Position numbers and translations under genes: made by a program
Notes under the pieces: model-generated
Database searches by the model: none
What the model was told of the DNA's origin: nothing
The model's input: only the letters and a program-made list of their open reading frames with translations
Assembly: GCA_030041355.1 (NCBI GenBank)
Contig: JASHNZ010000063.1
Span: 1-38,925 of the forward strand
Reading direction: 5' to 3'
Origin: Nitrososphaerales archaeon
GTDB lineage: Archaea > Thermoproteota > Nitrososphaeria > Nitrososphaerales > CADDZS01
DNA: 38,925 nt
Shown here: positions 24,536-32,142 of the stretch, piece by piece
Layout of the letters: each line of letters starts with the position of its first letter
Position numbering within the stretch: position 1 is the first letter of the stretch

Positions 24536-25413
24536 AGAGAGCTCAGCAAGGCACGACTCGTCTGGTAATAGGAGTAACTAAAGAGATCTCAAAACATATC
24601 TTTCTTATTGTCATGGCACTTGTCTCAATATATCCTGTAATTTGGGTAGTTTCAACAGCATTCTCGCCGGGGCAGAATCTTGCTACCGGATGGCATCTCG
24701 TTCTCTGGATTTTTCCAATACCGAATAGCCCTACGCTAGCCCAGTTTCAGTTCCTATTCAATCCAAAACTGATTTCGTTCAGTCTCTGGGCTAAGAACAG
24801 TTTGATAATTACTCTTTCAACTGTGGTGGCATCTTTGGCGGTTGTCTTGCCTGCCGGCTATTGTTTGTCCCGCCGAGTGTTTCCAGGTCGGAGCTCCATA
24901 ATGTTCTCATTTCTCTTGCCAACGATGTTTCCAGGGGTTGTCACGATCATTCCGCTGTTTCTGATATACGCTCATTTTCACCTAGTCAATACGTACCTTG
25001 GTCTCATTATTGCCTACACGGTCGGCTCACTTTCTCTTTCAATCTTCATAATGAAAAATGCTTTCGATGGAGTTCCAAAAGACCTGGACGAAGCCGCTAA
25101 AATCGACGGAGCTAGCGATATCAGAGTATTTTGGCAAATCTTGTTACCTCTTACCCTACCAAGTATTGCAACCGTAGCGCTGTGGGCTTTCATGGGCGCA
25201 TGGTTGGACTTTGCTCTCGCTCATGTAATGCTCGAAAATAATAACCTGTGGACGCTTCCGCTCGCTTTGTACTCGTTCATAACGGCAACCTCTGTAGAAT
25301 ATGGAACTTTCTCCGCTCTCTCACTGCTCATGGCGATTCCTGTTTTCATTGTCTTCATGTTGTTCCAAAAGTACCTTGTTACTGGATTGACTGCGGGCTC
25401 GGTCAAAGGGTGA
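24532..25413 (+). CDS. Sugar ABC transporter permease (MalG/UgpE-like)
   Basis: 293 residues with six TM helices. EAA loop DLDEAAKIDGASDIRVFWQILLPLTLP. N-terminal IFLIVMALVSIYPVIWVVSTAF matches the MalG/UgpE side of CUT1 systems. It starts within the stop of the first permease gene and is followed after six bases by the ATPase gene, so the three form one unit. Confidence 0.95.
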   Translation: MKRAQQGTTRLVIGVTKEISKHIFLIVMALVSIYPVIWVVSTAFSPGQNLATGWHLVLWIFPIPNSPTLAQFQFLFNPKLISFSLWAKNSLIITLSTVVASLAVVLPAGYCLSRRVFPGRSSIMFSFLLPTMFPGVVTIIPLFLIYAHFHLVNTYLGLIIAYTVGSLSLSIFIMKNAFDGVPKDLDEAAKIDGASDIRVFWQILLPLTLPSIATVALWAFMGAWLDFALAHVMLENNNLWTLPLALYSFITATSVEYGTFSALSLLMAIPVFIVFMLFQKYLVTGLTAGSVKG

Positions 25414-25419
25414 TCTGAG

Positions 25420-26520
25420 ATGGCCAAAGTCACTCTAAGAAATATAACAATGATCTTCAAGGATACACCTGCGGTCAAAGATGTTAATCTAGAAGTCTCT
25501 AATGGCGAGTTCCTAGTGCTCCTTGGACCAAGTGGATGCGGAAAAACAACAACTCTCAGAATGATAGCCGGTCTTGAAAAACCCACATCAGGCGAGATCT
25601 ACATTGGAGATGAACTCGTCAACGATCTCCCGCCAAAAGATCGAGACGTTGCAATGGTATTTCAAAACTACGCTCTTTATCCTCATATGACAGTTCATGA
25701 GAATCTCGCTTTTCCGCTTAAAATGAGAAAGTTCTCCAAAGAAGAGATCGAGCTGAGAGTAAAAAGAGCAGCTGACATTTTGGAAATCTCAAATCTGCTT
25801 AAGCGAAGGCCCAAACAGCTTTCGGGAGGTCAGAGACAAAGAGTGGCACTCGGAAGATCTCTAGTGAGAGAACCCAAAGTGTTCCTCATGGACGAACCAC
25901 TTTCCAACTTGGACGCGAAGCTGAGGGTCCAAACAAGAATTGAAATCAAGGCACTGCAGAGAAAAATTGGAACCACAACAATCTACGTTACCCACGACCA
26001 ATCTGAGGCGATGACTCTGGCAGATCGCGTCGCTGTCATGAAGGATGGAATGGTTCAACAAGTTGCTCCCCCGACTGTTGTATATTCCCATCCCGCAAAC
26101 AAGTTCGTTGCGGGTTTTATGGGAAGCCCATCAATCAACTTGTTCGACGGAGTTCTGATGGAGAAAGGTTCTGGGTTGATCTTGGACACATATGGTCAAT
26201 TCATGATCCCACTTGATCCTGCAGTTTCCGAGAGCCTGAAGAAACAGGGAGACTATGTAGGAAAGAGCGTAGCTTATGGAATTCGCGCCGAAGATATTGG
26301 TGTAAATTTGGCGCAATCAGATGGAGCTGTGAACTTTACAGTATACGGAAGCGAGCTGATGGGCGCCGAACAGTTCATTTACGCCATGAGTGGAAAGGTA
26401 AACATTGTGGCAAGGGCGCCTATGACTTTTTCATCGACGCTACAACAAGAAATCTGGATGGATCTTAGCAGCCCGAATGCTCACATTTTTGACAGTGAAT
26501 CTGGGAAATGTGTCGTCTAG
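25420..26520 (+). CDS. Sugar ABC transporter ATP-binding protein (MalK/MsmX/UgpC-like)
   Basis: 366 residues. Walker A GPSGCGKTT, Q-loop MVFQNYAL, signature LSGGQRQRVALGRSLVR, Walker B VFLMDEPLSNLDAKLR and H-loop VTHDQSEAM are all intact. The C-terminal ~130 residues are the MalK-type regulatory (TOBE/OB) domain, including SVAYGIRAEDIGV. It powers the permease pair encoded just upstream. Complete operon order: binding protein, permease, permease, ATPase. Confidence 0.96.
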   Translation: MAKVTLRNITMIFKDTPAVKDVNLEVSNGEFLVLLGPSGCGKTTTLRMIAGLEKPTSGEIYIGDELVNDLPPKDRDVAMVFQNYALYPHMTVHENLAFPLKMRKFSKEEIELRVKRAADILEISNLLKRRPKQLSGGQRQRVALGRSLVREPKVFLMDEPLSNLDAKLRVQTRIEIKALQRKIGTTTIYVTHDQSEAMTLADRVAVMKDGMVQQVAPPTVVYSHPANKFVAGFMGSPSINLFDGVLMEKGSGLILDTYGQFMIPLDPAVSESLKKQGDYVGKSVAYGIRAEDIGVNLAQSDGAVNFTVYGSELMGAEQFIYAMSGKVNIVARAPMTFSSTLQQEIWMDLSSPNAHIFDSESGKCVV

Positions 26521-26530
26521 CTGGAACTCT

Positions 26531-27214
26531 TCAGCCTAAGGTCGCCGAGAGTTCTTTGACTTTTTGATACGCGTTCGTCTTCAAAGGCTGACCGTGTCCT
26601 CCGAGCAGTATTTCAAAATCCAAATTAGAAATCTTTCGCACAGACTTCGTTGCTTGCGCCATGTCAGGCGTGAACGATTTGGGAGGGCCTCCGACTTTTC
26701 CGTTGTTGTATCGAATGGTGTCGCCAACGAAGATCAGCTTGTTTTGTTGATCGTAAAGTGAAATGCTCCCAGGCGTATGTCCGGGAGTGTGAAGAACAAC
26801 TAGGTGTCCTATTCTATCGTTCTCGTTTAATTTTTGATCCGGTTCAAGGGGTGTGAATTTGAAGAAAGGCGAGAGAATCCGGAATAAAATGCCTATCGCA
26901 CCCTTTGGAAGCGGCTCTTTTTTCTTTCCAGACAGGTAATCAGCGTCAAGCTCGTGAATTGCTACTCTAGCGCCAGTGGCCTTCTTTAAGGCGTACACCC
27001 CTCTAACATGGTCGATGTGGCTGTGAGTTAGAACGATCGTCTTGATATCGGAAGGCTTTTTCGATAGATTGGTCTCGACGTAGTTTAGGATCTTTTTGCC
27101 ATCCTTGGACATGCCAGCATCGACTAGAGTTAGAGATCCATCGTCTTCGAACACAAGGTAGCTGTTAGCGTTCACTCCATCTATCTGATGAACTTGCGGT
27201 ATAATCTCGACCAA
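26531..27214 (-). CDS. Metallo-beta-lactamase-fold hydrolase
   Basis: 227 residues from TTG 27214. Zinc-binding signature THSHIDHVRG (His64-x-His66-x-Asp68-His69), then HTPGHTPGS, FVGDTIRYNN with the bridging Asp, and GGHGQPL with the last His. The GDT and GHG spacing fits the glyoxalase II-like branch, but the substrate is undetermined. It converges on the transporter ATPase gene with a 10-base gap. Confidence 0.92.
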   Translation of the reverse strand: MVEIIPQVHQIDGVNANSYLVFEDDGSLTLVDAGMSKDGKKILNYVETNLSKKPSDIKTIVLTHSHIDHVRGVYALKKATGARVAIHELDADYLSGKKKEPLPKGAIGILFRILSPFFKFTPLEPDQKLNENDRIGHLVVLHTPGHTPGSISLYDQQNKLIFVGDTIRYNNGKVGGPPKSFTPDMAQATKSVRKISNLDFEILLGGHGQPLKTNAYQKVKELSATLG

Positions 27215-27457
27215 TCCCGCATTCGCCCTTTTCTATGACTCATGAGAACTCGATATGGCTGTCGGATGTAAACGTCAGTTCTTAGAATACTCAGACAACT
27301 TCCATATTCGAGCTCTCCAGTTCTGCCCAAGAAGAAGCTGAAAAAGGTTGTCTTTTTCACAGCATTGGTAAATGCCACGGTAGCGTAATTCTCTGCTTCA
27401 GCATGCTTCCAAGGAGATTCGAGCCTTTCAACAAACTCACGGGAATGGTGTCAAGAT

Positions 27458-27467
27458 ACTTAAAATA
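27458..27467 (+). promoter_or_regulatory. TATA-like box upstream of a small membrane-protein ORF
   Basis: ACTTAAAATA predicts transcription from about 27489, leaving a 17-nt leader before the TTG at 27506. Confidence 0.4.
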
Positions 27468-27505
27468 GTCAGTTTCATGAATTGGAAAGCTGCGGTGGGT
27501 TCGAT

Positions 27506-27628
27506 TTGTCAAAGAATGAAACGGACCGGGACGAAAAATCAAATGCAAGATCAGACAGATTGACTCGGATTTATTTGATAGTTTTCCTTGTTATTTGTGC
27601 TGTCATAATATTCCTGCAGATTTACTAA
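27506..27628 (+). CDS. Small single-TM membrane protein (40 aa)
   Basis: Found by reading the 620-base gap between 27215 and 27836. From TTG 27506 the frame gives a charged head (MSKNETDRDEKSNARSDR), then one hydrophobic helix (LTRIYLIVFLVICAVIIFLQ) and a stop at 27626. A polar basic/acidic head and single clean helix are typical of small archaeal membrane proteins and unusual for random sequence. A TATA-like box lies at the right distance. Family and role unknown. The rest of the gap (27215-27457 and 27629-27836) shows no gene. Confidence 0.5.
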   Translation: MSKNETDRDEKSNARSDRLTRIYLIVFLVICAVIIFLQIY

Positions 27629-27746
27629 CTTAGGATGATAGTTATTAGAATTAGCATTCCTCACTTTCGTTTTAAGATCCATATTTCAGGGGCACTTGCA
27701 CGAGCTTGGCCGTTCTCGATTTCGCTAGGCAACCGGCCCTCCTAGC

Positions 27747-27759
27747 TTTAAAAATAACT
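27747..27759 (+). promoter_or_regulatory. TATA-like box upstream of the zinc-finger/thioredoxin-like gene
   Basis: CTTTAAAAATAAC predicts a start near 27780 and a leader of about 55 nt before TTG 27837. A second weaker candidate (ACATATAG near 27817) lies too close to the start. Confidence 0.35.
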
Positions 27760-27836
27760 TGGAAGCCAAAGTACGTATGCAGTCGGCACAATGAATAAAG
27801 CGTCATTATTGAAGACATATAGCACGCTGAACCCCC

Positions 27837-28817
27837 TTGCCAAAGTGCACCATTTGCGGAAAGAGATTTGACAGCCTGTCTGCTCTGAGAGAGCATCATC
27901 GGGCGGTTCACCCCAAAACTCGCTTTGCCGCACCAAAGACAAAGTTGTCAAGAAATCTCCTTGTTGCCATGATAGTAGTGGTGATAGTGATAGGCAGTTT
28001 GGTCGGATACCTCATCTATACATCATCACACAGTACTACAACAATCACTGTTAGCGGACTACTCAATCAGCCCATAAACGCGACTCTATACAATGATCTC
28101 GCAGCCGTGAGCTCTGGGACGTTAAACTCGGTTGGAAGTGGACAGGGAGTTACCTCCACTACTGCGATAAGCGGTACCAACCTAACATATCAGGGGAAAC
28201 CAGAAGTTCTGTACATAGGGGCGGAGTACTGTCCTTATTGTGCCGCTGAGAGGTGGGCCATGATTATTGCTCTTTCCAAATTCGGTAGTTTTAGCTGGCT
28301 CGAATACATGCAATCCTCTTCAACCGATATTGATCCGAACACGGCCACCTTCAGCTTTGTAAATGCAACATACACGAGCAGTTACATCAGCTTTGTCCCC
28401 GTTGAATATGAAGACCGGAGCGGAGCACCTCTTCAAACTTATAGCTCTTCTGAGCAAACGCTCTGGAACGAGTACGATACGCAAGGCTCCATTCCATTTG
28501 TCGATTTGGGAAATCAATATTCAGTGGTAGGTGCGCAATATTCACCATCGACGCTTTCTAATCTTAACTGGACGCAGATAGCTTCGCAGCTCAACACTCC
28601 AAGCAGCGCGGTTGCGAAGGCTATTGATGGAGCCGCTAATACACTAATAACTGCAATATGCAAGATCGATGGCGGTTCGCCGAGCTCAATTTGCAGTCAA
28701 TCGTTTGCCAACCTTGCCTTCACTACTCAGGGTAGCCAATCGTCCGCCCTACAGTTGTTGGTTACGACATTAGAGGAACAGCGCGCCGTACCTAACCGAT
28801 TGAACCTAGGCTTTTGA
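27837..28817 (+). CDS. C2H2 zinc finger - TM - DUF929-type thioredoxin-like protein
   Basis: 326 residues from TTG 27837. Three parts: a cytoplasmic C2H2 zinc finger (Cys4-x2-Cys7-x12-His20-x4-His25, [19 protein letters not shown]), one TM helix (about 40-62), and an external domain of ~250 residues resembling DUF929, a thioredoxin-like family. The external domain has [13 protein letters not shown] with the redox pair Cys132/Cys135 and later [12 protein letters not shown], where the Pro fits the cis-Pro of the fold. Two more Cys ([15 protein letters not shown]) may form a structural disulfide. Likely an extracytoplasmic thiol-disulfide or redox-sensing protein. It overlaps the convergent TRAM gene by 12 bases. 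Confidence 0.82.
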   Translation: MPKCTICGKRFDSLSALREHHRAVHPKTRFAAPKTKLSRNLLVAMIVVVIVIGSLVGYLIYTSSHSTTTITVSGLLNQPINATLYNDLAAVSSGTLNSVGSGQGVTSTTAISGTNLTYQGKPEVLYIGAEYCPYCAAERWAMIIALSKFGSFSWLEYMQSSSTDIDPNTATFSFVNATYTSSYISFVPVEYEDRSGAPLQTYSSSEQTLWNEYDTQGSIPFVDLGNQYSVVGAQYSPSTLSNLNWTQIASQLNTPSSAVAKAIDGAANTLITAICKIDGGSPSSICSQSFANLAFTTQGSQSSALQLLVTTLEEQRAVPNRLNLGF

Positions 28818-29141
28818 AACGGCCGAAGGTGCTGCTGAGCCGCTTACCGCATCAGTCTTTGCCACTATAGATGCGATCGCAAAACTCTGACTAACGCTTT
28901 CAATCTTGATTCTCACCTTTTCGCCCACAACTCCCTTCTTTACGAAGATCACGAAGTTATCTATTCTCGCAATCCCATCTTCCCGCCGCGATTTTTCCAC
29001 AATGTCAACATCGTATTCTTTGCCCAATTCCACAGGTTTTCGACGCATTGAATCTCTGTCTTCACGCTTTCTGCCTGCGGCGTTAGCTGCCCTGTCCCCC
29101 TCCCACTGGGGATAGCTGCTCCCTTTTTCATAGCGATTCAC
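28806..29141 (-). CDS. TRAM-domain protein
   Basis: 111 residues. The C-terminal half is a stand-alone TRAM domain: [45 protein letters not shown]. Stand-alone TRAM proteins are common in archaea, where they bind RNA and have been proposed as RNA chaperones. The N-terminal ~30 residues are charged and probably disordered; ATG within [13 protein letters not shown] is an alternative start. Convergent with the zinc-finger gene. A TGTACTC/GAGTACA inverted repeat lies just upstream. Confidence 0.88.
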   Translation of the reverse strand: MNRYEKGSSYPQWEGDRAANAAGRKREDRDSMRRKPVELGKEYDVDIVEKSRREDGIARIDNFVIFVKKGVVGEKVRIKIESVSQSFAIASIVAKTDAVSGSAAPSAVSKA

Positions 29142-29152
29142 ATAACTCAGTT

Positions 29153-29198
29153 TGTACTCTCACTCAACCTTTGAGTACACGCGTTTACCTCGTCTTAT
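29153..29198 (+). promoter_or_regulatory. TGTACTC/GAGTACA inverted repeat followed by TATA-like box
   Basis: TGTACTC (29153-29159) and GAGTACA (29173-29179) form a perfect 7-bp inverted repeat with 13 bases between. CTTATAAG at 29191-29198 follows on the plus strand, 26 nt before ATG 29221. The half-sites start 22 bp apart, twice the 11 bp seen at 1626-1641. It could also act on the reverse-strand TRAM gene starting at 29141. Confidence 0.4.
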
Positions 29199-29220
29199 AA
29201 GTGATTATTTGCGGAGCTCT

Positions 29221-29388
29221 ATGTCCGAAATTGAAGGTAGAAAATTTGGATTTTTAAAAAAAAGGAACATACTTAAGCAAGGATGCATATTGAATACTTG
29301 CAGATCATTTTGCCGAGCAAGAAGACTACAAAGAAACGAAAGAAGTAAGTGTTCTAAACTTCGCGTCGCTAGCCTGCCTGCAATCTAA
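29221..29388 (+). CDS. Possible small basic protein (55 aa), low confidence
   Basis: ATG 29221 lies 26-27 nt after the TATA-like CTTATAAG, exactly where a leaderless start should be. The product begins MSEIEGRKFGFLKKRNIL and continues as an Arg/Cys-rich tail (four Cys). No family recognised, and the tail does not look convincingly protein-like. A competing 21-codon frame at 29283-29348, very Lys-rich at its end and preceded by an A/T-rich TATA-like stretch (29249-29262), overlaps it. Alternatively the promoter makes a non-coding RNA. Apart from these, the gap 29142-29525 holds no gene I can support. Confidence 0.28.
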   Translation: MSEIEGRKFGFLKKRNILKQGCILNTCRSFCRARRLQRNERSKCSKLRVASLPAI

Positions 29389-29525
29389 TTTTGCAAAGTT
29401 GCGGGCGGGAGCTAGCTGACTTTCGCTAATTGTGACGTCCTTTGTCTGAGGTGTTCCTCTGCCATCCTAGAACTGCTTACAGGCGAGTTCAAATTCGGAT
29501 TGCAGACGCTAGAGCTATATGATCG

Positions 29526-30422
29526 TTAAACGAAGAGTATCTTTAGGATAAACGCAAAAACAAATGCGCCACCAAATCCTATCAAAGGCGAGTAGATCCA
29601 CCCCTGCAGGATTCCCTTGAGAACGTTCCTTCTCGCTCCCAGCGAGGCGAGGGAAGTGACCATTGTTTGATTTATGGAGGCATTCAGCCCTAAAGCATTG
29701 AGAGCCGAGATGATTATGGACTTTGTTAGCTGCGCGGATGCGGCAGTCTTGAAGTCCATTTTGATCATCTCTTCTCCGACGAGCTTGATCAGTCTCGGAC
29801 CGAAGATCAGCATCCCAGCAAACATTGCGATGCCACAGATAGCCTTTGAGAAAAGTGGATCGATCCCTGAAGAGACCAAACTCGAAGCAGCGTTGCTTAC
29901 ATCATTCAGACCAAGAACAAGGCCAGAGTACATCATCACCCCGATGATCACGTATCGCAGATGCTTGCTTTCTCGCAAAACCCGGAAGATGCCGCGACTC
30001 AAACCGAATGAAAACGTTGGTGCGGCAACCCATCCTATTACGAGGAGGCCGAGTATGACGTAGTTTACCCGAGAATCCGTCTCATACGCAACTCCCAAGA
30101 GAGAGAAAGCGTAGAGCTGGATCGTTGAAGTTGGGATTTTCAGAAAGGTCGTGACATTTGTCATTATTACAAGTGACAGAAGAGCCGCAGTCTGATAGAG
30201 TGGAGGGACTAGGGCTAGCGAAACATAGGTCGTAACCACTCTTGTGGAGACAGCCCCGAGTATGACAAAAGCGCCGGAAATTAAGATAGCCGTGTACATA
30301 GCAAGTGACCGCGAACCATAAGCTGGACCTACTACAGCTCCCGCGTAATGGTGTCCCATGCTCCAAGCTGCTACAAGGCCGAGGGCGATGAGTGCATAAT
30401 CCAACGGGGAAAAAATTGACAT
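29526..30422 (-). CDS. PiT-family (PHO4) anion transporter, divergent
   Basis: 298 residues, about nine to ten TM helices. The second half carries a PHO4-type signature, GLNDVSNAASSL, followed by SKAICGIAMFAGMLIFGPRLI and a later TMVTSLASLGARRN segment. In PiT transporters both inverted halves normally bear GANDVANA-type motifs. Here the first copy is degenerate: WSMGHHYAGAVVGPAYGSRSL lacks the Asn-Asp pair. Inorganic phosphate uptake is the family role, but the altered N-terminal site makes the substrate and activity uncertain. Shorter than typical PiT proteins. Confidence 0.75.
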   Translation of the reverse strand: MSIFSPLDYALIALGLVAAWSMGHHYAGAVVGPAYGSRSLAMYTAILISGAFVILGAVSTRVVTTYVSLALVPPLYQTAALLSLVIMTNVTTFLKIPTSTIQLYAFSLLGVAYETDSRVNYVILGLLVIGWVAAPTFSFGLSRGIFRVLRESKHLRYVIIGVMMYSGLVLGLNDVSNAASSLVSSGIDPLFSKAICGIAMFAGMLIFGPRLIKLVGEEMIKMDFKTAASAQLTKSIIISALNALGLNASINQTMVTSLASLGARRNVLKGILQGWIYSPLIGFGGAFVFAFILKILFV

Positions 30423-30588
30423 CGCTTTTCTCTTCTGCTAATCGAGGTCGATGTTGCTAGAAATCAGCGGGAACCACTTATCCAAGATGGGACTGATAAA
30501 TCAGGTCTCCGAAGTATTCAGGCGAATCTTCGATGAGTATATCTGCTTACCACCGGCGAGAGATGGTTCCTCTAATCCAGAAGTAATG

Positions 30589-30681
30589 GGCCGCCGGTGG
30601 GATTTGAACCCACGATCGAGAGGTCTCCGCTCACACAAGAGCCACAGCCTCCTATGCTAACCAAACTGCACCACGGCGGCC
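30589..30681 (-). tRNA. tRNA-His (GTG) with 17-nt intron
   Basis: On the reverse strand: acceptor GCCGCCG (30680-30674) pairs CGGCGGC (30596-30590); T8; D arm GTGC/GCAT; anticodon stem GGAGG/CCTCT; T arm GTGGG-TTCAAAT-CCCAC. The anticodon loop is CTGTGG-A, anticodon GTG at 30645-30643, interrupted between positions 37 and 38 by 17 bases (30641-30625). The intron boundary can form GCTC/GAGC pairing as expected of a bulge-helix-bulge. Identity is backed by C73 (30589) and an encoded G-1 (30681), the His determinants. CCA is not encoded. A TATA-like element lies upstream at about 30716-30727. Confidence 0.93.
30625..30641 (-). other. tRNA-His intron
   Basis: Seventeen bases between anticodon-loop positions 37 and 38, the canonical archaeal intron site; removing it leaves a seven-base loop. 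Short enough that it carries only the splicing structure. Confidence 0.85.
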
Positions 30682-30791
30682 AAAGAAATTCGCTTGGTGT
30701 CTCTCAATTTGGGTTGATGCAATTAAATGAGTTTGCGGTGACTCCATAACTCTCTTATCCCAGATTCTGCATTAGATCAAGGCGCGATAAG

Positions 30792-31331
30792 ATGGTCGAG
30801 TTCTTAGAGGGCAGGGTGCTAAGTAAGCATCTCTTGGAAAAGTACTCAAAGAATCCCAATGGCTGGAGCTTTACTTTGTTTCCTTCAGCCAAGGACGACA
30901 ATGGTTTCTTCGGAGCTTTCATGGGCAGCCCGGACGAAGTCTGGCAGCTGAAAATCGATTCGATCTTCAAGCCAAATCCGCTGATGCTTGGTGCCAAAGT
31001 CGAGGCAAGATCTGGAGGATCGACAAACTTCGGAACAATTCCTTACGGCTATCGGAGAATCGACCGCAAAGTCGCATTCGAATTGCTGAAGACGCTCGCA
31101 AGGGCCGAAGACAGGGGAACTGACCCGATTCAAGATAGGCTCGATCTAGATCGAATCCTCCGCCCGATTAGACCTGTTGCCCCAATAGCTGGAGGAAGCT
31201 ACGCGGAAGGCCCGTTTGTCCTGACTGATAGAATGAGTCTCGGAATTACTGAGGAGCAAAAGCAACTAGAGGATAAATTATCTTCAGAACTGCGAAAACT
31301 GATGCGAAACAGGTACTCCAGCTACGGCTGA
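30792..31331 (+). CDS. Conserved-looking hypothetical protein
   Basis: 179 residues. Not recognised. N-terminal two-thirds look alpha/beta (GWSFTLFPSAKDDNGFFGAF, GAKVEARSGGSTNFGTIPYGYR), then a charged helical end (EEQKQLEDKLSSELRKLMRNRYSS). A Pro-rich stretch RILRPIRPVAPIAGG joins them. No TM segment or signal peptide, so cytoplasmic. Codon use and the long open frame against a poor antisense frame support a real gene. A TATA-like CAATTAAATG at about 30719 is shared with the tRNA promoter region. Confidence 0.7.
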   Translation: MVEFLEGRVLSKHLLEKYSKNPNGWSFTLFPSAKDDNGFFGAFMGSPDEVWQLKIDSIFKPNPLMLGAKVEARSGGSTNFGTIPYGYRRIDRKVAFELLKTLARAEDRGTDPIQDRLDLDRILRPIRPVAPIAGGSYAEGPFVLTDRMSLGITEEQKQLEDKLSSELRKLMRNRYSSYG

Positions 31332-31335
31332 GTGC

Positions 31336-31346
31336 CGTTTATATAG
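31336..31346. promoter_or_regulatory. Orphan TATA-like box
   Basis: GTTTATATAGA lies just after the stop of the 30792-31331 gene. On the plus strand it points into the 3' end of a reverse-strand gene; on the minus strand into the 30792 gene. It has no obvious coding target, so an antisense RNA or chance is possible. Confidence 0.25.
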
Positions 31347-31376
31347 AGCAAGCAATTCGAAAAAATCAAGACAAGG

Positions 31377-31580
31377 CTACTTTTTCTTAGGGCGGACATG
31401 CGTATCGTAGAGATGGTCTATGAAGGCAGCTTTCTCTTTTTGGTTTAGCCATTCGAATGGAGTTTCGTAGTATTCATCGCAAGTTGGGCAGTCCAGCGTG
31501 TTTCTTGCGATTACTGTCCAATCAGACAAGAGTTTCTCAAGTTGCTTCTTGGTCAACTTGGGCATTTCAGGGCTGGACAT
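31377..31580 (-). CDS. Small zinc-finger-like protein
   Basis: 67 residues. A Lys-rich N-terminal helix (PKLTKKQLEKLLSDW) is followed by CPTC and, about 20 residues later, His-x4-His (DHLYDTH), a C2H2-like zinc site. The end is basic (RPKKK), compatible with nucleic-acid binding. It follows the toprim gene by 28 bases on the same strand and may be cotranscribed. Function unknown. Confidence 0.65.
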   Translation of the reverse strand: MSSPEMPKLTKKQLEKLLSDWTVIARNTLDCPTCDEYYETPFEWLNQKEKAAFIDHLYDTHVRPKKK

Positions 31581-31608
31581 TGCTCAGGACTCCTGCCGGC
31601 TGAAGCAT

Positions 31609-32049
31609 TCATCCAACATATCTCGCCAATTTCTCGGCGTAGCCAGCAAATTCCTCGACATGCCTTATTTTCCCTTTGCTAGCCGGGAGCAGTTCTCTCT
31701 GGTAGAACAGGTCAAGCTTGACTCGACCCCGAAGAATCCTCTGCGTTCGAGCCGTGAGCTTTTTGCCTTCACTATCGTTGTCCAGCAAAAGTATGGTCTT
31801 TTTGTATTTCGTGGCTTCATTTTCCAGCTTCGTTACATTCTGTTTGTGACAAAGCATGAAGATTTCACCATCAAAACCAGAGTCGCGAAGAGCCTTCGCG
31901 TCTCGTAGGCCTTCTACAACGATGAGGGCATCTTCTTCGTGATTTAGTTTTTTGATAAAGTGGGAAAGAGATTCGATCAGCGAAGATTCCGCAGCGAGTG
32001 CTTTACCGCTCAAAATGCTTTTGCTTGTAGTTTTTGTTTGGTTGATCAA
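31609..32049 (-). CDS. Toprim-domain protein
   Basis: 146 residues. Toprim signature: VVEGLRDAKAL with the metal-binding Glu, and LLLDNDSEGKKL as the DxD-type motif. The size and isolated domain resemble the M5 ribonuclease/primase-like small toprim proteins of archaea (topoisomerase-primase fold), which act on nucleic acids with Mg2+. The exact reaction is not clear. The longest frame starts TTG 32049 inside an A/T-rich TATA-like stretch; TTG 32013 (LSGKALAAE) is a possible later start. Confidence 0.8.
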   Translation of the reverse strand: MINQTKTTSKSILSGKALAAESSLIESLSHFIKKLNHEEDALIVVEGLRDAKALRDSGFDGEIFMLCHKQNVTKLENEATKYKKTILLLDNDSEGKKLTARTQRILRGRVKLDLFYQRELLPASKGKIRHVEEFAGYAEKLARYVG

Positions 32050-32092
32050 ATTAAAGAGTTGTGTTAAAGAAATTCAATTTTGTCAGAGTCAT

Positions 32093-32102
32093 GATTATAT
32101 GC
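32093..32102 (+). promoter_or_regulatory. TATA-like box of htpX
   Basis: GATTATATGC predicts a transcript start near 32124, 19 nt before TTG 32143. Confidence 0.45.
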
Positions 32103-32142
32103 GGGGAATTCCAAAGTTAGAAGTTGAAACGGGGACAATTTC

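Noticed and set aside
29401-29525. C/D-box-like sequences (CTGA near 29447) suggesting an sRNA
   Set aside because: No matching pair of C and D boxes at the right spacing or guide sequence could be established.
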